Shown: piece after piece, positions 44,746-49,530 of the stretch
Layout: each line of letters starts with the position of its first letter
Numbering within the stretch: the first letter of the stretch is position 1
From: an uncultured Erysipelotrichaceae bacterium
GTDB lineage: Bacteria > Bacillota_I > Bacilli_A > RFN20 > CAG-826
Direction: 5' to 3'
NCBI GenBank assembly: GCA_902798595.1
Contig: CADBXE010000002.1
Location: 1 to 49,530, forward strand
Length of the DNA: 49,530 nt
Notes under the pieces: model-generated
What the model saw: only the letters and a program-made list of their open reading frames with translations
Told to the model about the DNA's origin: nothing
The model's database searches: none
Made by a program: the position numbers and the translations under genes

Positions 44746-44779
44746 GCAAAATAAACAAGCAGTTTTTTGTTTTTTTTGC
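44746..44779 (+). terminator. Weak AT-rich hairpin before glgC
   Basis: GCAAAATAAACAA can pair imperfectly with TTTTTTGTTTTTTTTGC around a GCAG loop, giving an A/T-rich stem with T-rich 3' side. It may end the lipoprotein transcript. The stem is imperfect and its stability is doubtful. Confidence 0.3.
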
Positions 44780-44788
44780 GCGTGCGTA

Positions 44789-44798
44789 CTGGTATACT
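44789..44798 (+). promoter_or_regulatory. Extended -10 promoter of the glgCDA operon
   Basis: CTGGTATACT contains the extended -10 TGn-TATACT (TATACT at 44793-44798), followed by a leader of about 20 nt with AAGGAG before the glgC ATG. The upstream -35 region is a T-rich tract without a good match. Confidence 0.6.
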
Positions 44799-44822
44799 AT
44801 ATACATACATAAGGAGCATATT

Positions 44823-45947
44823 ATGTCACATAATGTCGTAGCGATGATACTCGCTGGCGGTAAAGGCACTAGATTAGGTCTTTTAACTAAGAAAATGGCC
44901 AAACCTGCTGTCTCTTTCGCAGCTAAGTATCGTATTATTGATTTTCCACTTAGCAATTGTGCAAACAGTGGTATTAACAGAATTGGTGTTTTAACCCAAT
45001 ATGAACCTACTTTACTCGATACCTATATTGGTAATGGTGAAAAGTGGGGTTTTAATGGTGTTCACTCTCTTTTAACTTCCATCGCTCCTCGTCAAACAGA
45101 CGAAGGCGCTAACTGGTATAAAGGGACAGCGGATGCAATTACACAAAACATTGAATTCTTAGATGGTCTATCTCCAGACTACGTTTTAATTCTTTCTGGT
45201 GACCACATTTATAAGACAACTTATAACGAAATGATTGACTTACACGCTGAAAGCGGTGCAGATGCAACCATCTCTGTTATTGAAGTTGATCCAAAAGAAG
45301 CTAGTCGTTTTGGCATTATGGCGGTCGACAAAACTGATCGTATTACTGAATTCCAAGAAAAACCAAAACATCCAAAGAGCAATTTAGCGTCTATGGGTGT
45401 GTACGTGTTCACATGGAAAGTTTTAAGAAAGTACTTAATCGCTGATAGAGATTTAGATACAAATCATGACTTCGGTGGCGATATCATTCCGACCATGCTT
45501 AATGATGGCTTAAAACTACAAGCCTATAGATTTAAAGGTTATTGGAGAGACGTTGGTACTCTTCAATCTTTACACGAGGCTAATATGGACGTGGCTTTAG
45601 ATAGAAGTGATTTACATTTCTATGGGGATATGTCCACTCGTATTTATACTGAAGATACTTATTCCTTACCTCATTATTTAGGTAAGCAAGCCTCTATTAA
45701 ATCATCAATCGCTAACCAAGGCGCTATCATCTTAGGTAAAGTTAATTCTTCCGTTATTTCTAATGAAGTCTTAATTGAAGAAGATGCCGTTGTTGATCGC
45801 TGTGTGGTTATGGAAGGCTCTGTCATTAAAAGAGGAGCCAAAATTACTAACGCCATTGTTGCTCCTAATACCGTTATTGAAAGTGGCGTAGAAGTTAACT
45901 TAAACAGTAAAGAAATTGCCTTAGTAGGCGGAAAGGTGGCTCGCTAA
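44823..45947 (+). CDS. glgC: Glucose-1-phosphate adenylyltransferase, catalytic subunit
   Basis: A 374-residue nucleotidyltransferase producing ADP-glucose from ATP and glucose-1-phosphate, the committed step of glycogen synthesis. The N-terminal nucleotide loop LAGGKGTRLG and the following KPAVSFAAKYRIIDF are intact, as are WYKGTADAITQN, LSGDHIYK and the FQEKPKHP glucose-binding segment. A left-handed beta-helix C-terminal domain follows from about 285. Start 44823 is chosen for the AAGGAG site 7-12 nt upstream; an in-frame upstream ATG would add 28 unrelated residues. glgD follows after 1 nt. Confidence 0.96.
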   Translation: MSHNVVAMILAGGKGTRLGLLTKKMAKPAVSFAAKYRIIDFPLSNCANSGINRIGVLTQYEPTLLDTYIGNGEKWGFNGVHSLLTSIAPRQTDEGANWYKGTADAITQNIEFLDGLSPDYVLILSGDHIYKTTYNEMIDLHAESGADATISVIEVDPKEASRFGIMAVDKTDRITEFQEKPKHPKSNLASMGVYVFTWKVLRKYLIADRDLDTNHDFGGDIIPTMLNDGLKLQAYRFKGYWRDVGTLQSLHEANMDVALDRSDLHFYGDMSTRIYTEDTYSLPHYLGKQASIKSSIANQGAIILGKVNSSVISNEVLIEEDAVVDRCVVMEGSVIKRGAKITNAIVAPNTVIESGVEVNLNSKEIALVGGKVAR

Positions 45948-45948
45948 T

Positions 45949-47061
45949 ATGGCAAAAGTAGTTGGTATTTGTGACTTACATGATGCTCCACATCTTGGTA
46001 AGTTAACTGAAAAGCGTCCAATTGGTACCGTTTCCTTCTTAGGAAGATATGGCCTTATGGACTTTGCGTTATCTAATTTCTCTAACTCAGGTATTGACCG
46101 TGTTTCCATCTTGGTCGATCGCCATCTTCACAGTGTTATTTCCCACGTGAGAGATGGTTCCATCTGGGTCAATAACACTAAAACAGGTACACAACGTATT
46201 TTCTATAACGAAAATGTTCCTGGTCATAAGTTCAATACAGACATCAACAACTTATTATCTAACCGCTTACATTTTGAGGGATTAGATTGTGACTATGTCG
46301 TAGTCGCTAACTCATTCTTCTTAATGAGCATGGATTTTAGGAAATATGTTGATATGCACATTGAATCCGGTCGCAAGATTTCTCTTATTTATAAAAGAGT
46401 AAAGAACGCTAAAGAAGAGTTCTTAAACTGTGACATCGTTAAAACTGAAAACCATGTTGTGAAAGATTTTGCTGTTAACATGGGTACCGCTAAAGAAGCA
46501 CAAGTATCTTTAGAGGTCTTCATCTTTGACTATAAAACACTCGTGGAACTCATTAACAAAACAAGAGAAATTTCCACATTATTTAATATCCGTGATTTGG
46601 TCAATTACTGCGCCACAAACGGCTTATACGAAGTTAACGCTTTCTCATTTGATGGCTATGTGGCCCCAATCTTAACTTTTGATAACTTTGTTAAGTATTC
46701 TAGAGAGTTACTTTCCTATGATGTAAGAAAACAACTCTTCAAAGAAGAATGGCCAATTTATACAACCACACACAACACTCCTCCAGCATTATATGGAGAA
46801 AAGGCTATTGTCGAAAATTCTTTCGTTTCTAATGGTTCAAGAATTAAAGGCACAGTCATTAATTCCATCCTTTCTCGTGATGTCATCGTTGAAGAAGGAG
46901 CGGTGGTCAAAAACTGCATTCTCTTTAGTGGCACTAAAGTCGGTAAAGGCTCTCACCTCGAATACGTCGTTGCCGATAAGAATGTCAAAATCAGAGAAAT
47001 CCGTGATGTTGCGGGTGATGAAGACCACTTCATGTATATAAGTTTTGGAGCAAATATTTAA
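45949..47061 (+). CDS. glgD: GlgD, non-catalytic partner of ADP-glucose pyrophosphorylase
   Basis: A 370-residue GlgC paralogue. The fold is retained (PIGTVSFLGRYGLMDFALSN, LLSNRLHFEG, and a beta-helix C-terminus with SRDVIVEEGAVVKNCIL). However, the catalytic GGxGTRL loop is replaced by DLHDAPHLGKLTEK and the SGDHIY segment by VANSFFLMSMD. This is the known hallmark of Firmicutes GlgD, which forms a heteromer with GlgC and modulates its activity. One nucleotide separates it from glgC and glgA follows immediately. Confidence 0.95.
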   Translation: MAKVVGICDLHDAPHLGKLTEKRPIGTVSFLGRYGLMDFALSNFSNSGIDRVSILVDRHLHSVISHVRDGSIWVNNTKTGTQRIFYNENVPGHKFNTDINNLLSNRLHFEGLDCDYVVVANSFFLMSMDFRKYVDMHIESGRKISLIYKRVKNAKEEFLNCDIVKTENHVVKDFAVNMGTAKEAQVSLEVFIFDYKTLVELINKTREISTLFNIRDLVNYCATNGLYEVNAFSFDGYVAPILTFDNFVKYSRELLSYDVRKQLFKEEWPIYTTTHNTPPALYGEKAIVENSFVSNGSRIKGTVINSILSRDVIVEEGAVVKNCILFSGTKVGKGSHLEYVVADKNVKIREIRDVAGDEDHFMYISFGANI

Positions 47062-47062
47062 A

Positions 47063-48499
47063 ATGAAAATTGCAATGGTTGCTAGCGAAGCACGCCCATT
47101 TTGTAAAACGGGTGGCCTAGCTGATGTTGTTTATTCCCTCTCTAAAGAACTAGTGAAAATGGGGGAAGATGTTTGCATCTTTTTACCATTTTACGATAGT
47201 ATCCGTCGTCAAATCTCTGAGAAAGCTTTAAAGAAGGCTGCGTCTTTTAAGACGCATATGTCTTGGAGAAAACAAACGGTTGATGTCTATCAATTAGTCA
47301 CAGAAGGTATTAATTATTACTTTATTGAAAACCAACAATATTTTGAAAGAGGCCATATTTATGGCGACTTCGATGATGGTGAAAGATTCGCCTTCTTCAC
47401 GATGGCGGTCAAACAGTTCATGCTTACTAAGCACATGTACCCAAACATTATCCATGTGCATGACTGGCAAGCAGGTATGCTTCCATGTGTGTTACGCGTT
47501 GATGATGAATGCCGTGAAAAGTTCGCAAAAACAAAGTTTGTTTTCACCATCCATAATCCTGCTTTCCAAGGTTTAATGCCAAAGTTCACCTTGGGTGACT
47601 TCTATAACTTAACCGATGAATACTATGATAACGGTTCTGTCCGCTTCAAAGATCAGGTATCCACTCTTAAGGCGGGTATTGTATACGCTAATAAAATTAC
47701 AACCGTCTCCCCAACTCACCATTTAGAACTTTTAACTCCTGAAGGTGGGATGGGCTTAGATCAAGTTTTAAGATACCGTGAATGGGATTTCTCTGGCATT
47801 TTAAACGGTATCGATTATTTAGAATTTAATCCTGCTGAAGATAAACAAATCGCTAAACCATATAGTGAAAAGAACTTGGTTAGTGGTAAGAAAGCTAATA
47901 AAGAAGCTTTAATGAATGCCTATGGTTTAAAGAACACTAAAGGGCCATTATTCTCTTTAGTTACTCGTATTACCTGGCAAAAAGGTTTTGATATCATTTT
48001 CCCAGCGGTAGAAGAGTTAATTAGAAGAGGCGCAAGCATTTTTATGCTTGGTAGTGGTGAATCTCAATACGAAAAGAGATGGGAAGAATTAAGAAATAGA
48101 TATCCAGATAGAGTTGGTATCTTCATTGGCTATAGTGACAACTTAGCGCATAAAGTTTACGCCGCTAGTGACTTCTTCATCATGCCATCTTTATTCGAAC
48201 CATGCGGTCTTGGCCAAATGATTGCCCAACGCTATGGCACATTACCAATCGTGAGACGCACTGGTGGTCTTAAAGACAGTGTTATTTGCTATGATGGTGG
48301 TAACGCTGAAACAAGCAATGGCTTTGGCTTTGATGCTTATAGCATCTATGAGATGAATCGTACCGCGCAATACGCTTACGACATCTATGAAAATAAGAAA
48401 ATCCTTCATCAATTGATGAAAAATGCCATGCTTACTGATAATTCATGGTTGAAGAGTACATTAGAATACATTAAACTTTATAAGGCGCTTGTTAAATAA
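47063..48499 (+). CDS. glgA: Glycogen synthase (ADP-glucose, GT5)
   Basis: A 478-residue glycosyltransferase that extends alpha-1,4-glucan chains from ADP-glucose. The N-terminal ADP-glucose motif is KTGGLADV (K15). The acceptor-domain segment HVHDWQAGMLPCV and the C-terminal SLFEPCGLGQMIAQRYGTLPIVRRTGGLKDSV are intact. Start 47063 lies 1 nt after the glgD stop; GGAG lies 13 nt upstream. A TTG at 47045 within glgD would add six residues and is less likely. No branching enzyme or phosphorylase is in the window. Confidence 0.96.
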   Translation: MKIAMVASEARPFCKTGGLADVVYSLSKELVKMGEDVCIFLPFYDSIRRQISEKALKKAASFKTHMSWRKQTVDVYQLVTEGINYYFIENQQYFERGHIYGDFDDGERFAFFTMAVKQFMLTKHMYPNIIHVHDWQAGMLPCVLRVDDECREKFAKTKFVFTIHNPAFQGLMPKFTLGDFYNLTDEYYDNGSVRFKDQVSTLKAGIVYANKITTVSPTHHLELLTPEGGMGLDQVLRYREWDFSGILNGIDYLEFNPAEDKQIAKPYSEKNLVSGKKANKEALMNAYGLKNTKGPLFSLVTRITWQKGFDIIFPAVEELIRRGASIFMLGSGESQYEKRWEELRNRYPDRVGIFIGYSDNLAHKVYAASDFFIMPSLFEPCGLGQMIAQRYGTLPIVRRTGGLKDSVICYDGGNAETSNGFGFDAYSIYEMNRTAQYAYDIYENKKILHQLMKNAMLTDNSWLKSTLEYIKLYKALVK

Positions 48500-48528
48500 C
48501 AAGCTAAACTTAAAAGGAAGTGTATATT

Positions 48529-49530
48529 ATGGGATTCAATCATCGCGAAATCGAAGCTAAATGGCAAAAGTATTGGGAAGATAATCAAACATTTAAAACA
48601 GACGTCTGGGATTTCTCCAAACCGAAGTTCTATGCTTTAGACATGTTCCCTTATCCAAGTGGTGTGGGTTTACACGTTGGTCACCCAGAAGGTTACACAG
48701 CGACCGATATCATCAGCCGTATGAAAAGAATGCAAGGATATAACGTCCTTCACCCAATCGGCTATGACTCTTTCGGTTTACCTGCTGAACAATACGCTAT
48801 CCAAACAGGTAATAACCCAGAAGGTTTTACTCAACAAAATATTGAATACTTCACAAAGCAATTAAAACATATCGGCCTTGACTATGACTGGGATAGAGTC
48901 ATCCTCACCAGTGATCCAAAGTTCTATCATTGGACACAGTGGATCTTCAAAGGTCTATTTGAAGATGGCTACGCTAAATACATTGATATGCCAGTTAACT
49001 GGTGTGAAGAACTCGGTACCGTCTTAAGCAATGACGAAGTCATTGATGGTAAGAGTGAACGCGGTGGCTATCCAGTTATTAGAAAGAACTTAAAACAATG
49101 GGTTATTGATCAACCTAAGTTTGCGGAAAGATTACTCGAAGGCTTAGATAGAATCGATTGGCCAGAATCCACTAAAGAAATCCAAAGAAACTGGATTGGC
49201 AAATCCATTGGTGCGGAAATTAGATTCAAAGTCGCTAATAGCGATGAATCTTTCGTCGTTTTCACCACACGTGCTGATACATTGTTTGGTTGTACATACT
49301 GCGTCCTTTCTCCAGAACACGCTTTAATTAAGAAGATTATGAGCAAAGAACAAGAAAAAGCTGTTCTTGCTTATATCGAAGAAGCGAGTAAGAAGAGTGA
49401 AATTGAAAGAACCTCTTTAAATAAAGAAAAGACTGGTTGCTTTACTGGTGCTTACGCGATTAACCCTGCTAACGACAAATTAGTGCCTATTTATATTTCT
49501 GACTATGTCTTATCTAGCTATGGTACAGGC
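48529..49530 (+). CDS. leuS: Leucyl-tRNA synthetase, N-terminal part (runs off the window)
   Basis: The first 334 residues of a class I synthetase with no stop before the window edge. The HIGH motif is HVGH in [16 protein letters not shown] near residue 50. Also present are [16 protein letters not shown], the zinc-binding or CP-core region with [17 protein letters not shown], and the start of the CP1 editing domain with the TTRADTLFG threonine-rich loop. The beginning is fixed by AAGGAAG upstream and the family N-terminus ([15 protein letters not shown]). It starts 29 nt after glgA with no T-box between, so it may be co-transcribed with the glycogen genes. The KMSKS loop lies outside the window. 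Confidence 0.96.
   Translation, partial: MGFNHREIEAKWQKYWEDNQTFKTDVWDFSKPKFYALDMFPYPSGVGLHVGHPEGYTATDIISRMKRMQGYNVLHPIGYDSFGLPAEQYAIQTGNNPEGFTQQNIEYFTKQLKHIGLDYDWDRVILTSDPKFYHWTQWIFKGLFEDGYAKYIDMPVNWCEELGTVLSNDEVIDGKSERGGYPVIRKNLKQWVIDQPKFAERLLEGLDRIDWPESTKEIQRNWIGKSIGAEIRFKVANSDESFVVFTTRADTLFGCTYCVLSPEHALIKKIMSKEQEKAVLAYIEEASKKSEIERTSLNKEKTGCFTGAYAINPANDKLVPIYISDYVLSSYGTG

Noticed and set aside
48500-48528. T-box or other riboswitch in front of leuS
   Set aside because: Only 29 nt separate glgA from leuS, and they hold just a ribosome site.

Overview
The window looks like a chromosomal segment of a low-GC, Gram-positive-type bacterium of the Bacilli lineage. It may be an uncultured, non-sporulating gut Bacilli order close to Erysipelotrichales, RF39 or Acholeplasma relatives, but that placement is inferred from gene content and order only. 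TGA is a normal stop (ends of atpD, rlmN and prpC), so this is not a Mycoplasma-type code. Coding density is very high, many genes overlap by 1-14 bases, and there is no sign of a phage, transposon or CRISPR array.

Layout. 1-1680 (minus): tyrS behind a tyrosine T-box leader. 1743-8331: small units comprising a PlsC-like acyltransferase and an MtaD-like amidohydrolase, a zinc-ribbon membrane protein, rdgB, a TVP38-family membrane protein, tRNA-Gly, and a minus-strand CPBP protease - TraX-like - trxA operon. 8417-19802 (plus): a giant 2,098-residue surface-type membrane protein, a short IMPACT protein, an Mrp ATPase, aminopeptidase P, glycerol kinase and an unknown protein. 19815-22743: an unknown membrane protein and a TGS-domain nucleoside kinase (minus), then a nicotinamidase (plus). 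22789-31690: pyrophosphate-type phosphofructokinase, an AtpI-like protein, the complete F1Fo ATP synthase (atpBEFHAGDC), soluble pyrophosphatase and trmL, apparently one long operon. 31687-42843: a compacted version of the classic Bacilli neighbourhood rqcH / gmk-priA-rsmB-rlmN-prpC-prkC-rsgA-rpe / rpmB. 42989-44715: an unknown membrane protein and a lipoprotein with unusual codon choice. 44823-48499: glgC-glgD-glgA, followed by the start of leuS, which runs off the window.

How the genes work together. The central block suggests an energy economy in which glycolysis uses PPi as phosphoryl donor and soluble PPase removes the excess. The ATP synthase rotor carries the two-carboxylate signature known from Na+-coupled c-rings. 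Glycogen is made through ADP-glucose. The gmk-to-rpe block handles DNA replication restart, rRNA methylation, ribosome assembly and Ser/Thr phosphorylation. Three parts of that block depart from the norm: the gene at the rsmB position has lost its AdoMet and cysteine motifs, the PrkC-type kinase has no membrane anchor or PASTA domains, and def/fmt are absent.

The least explained item is the giant protein at 8417-14713. It has a four-helix CvpA-like membrane module followed by about 1,890 residues predicted to lie outside the cell, in which I find a degenerate helical motif at eight or more places. A second recurring theme is promoters whose -10 box ends 6-7 bases before the start codon, implying leaderless mRNAs.
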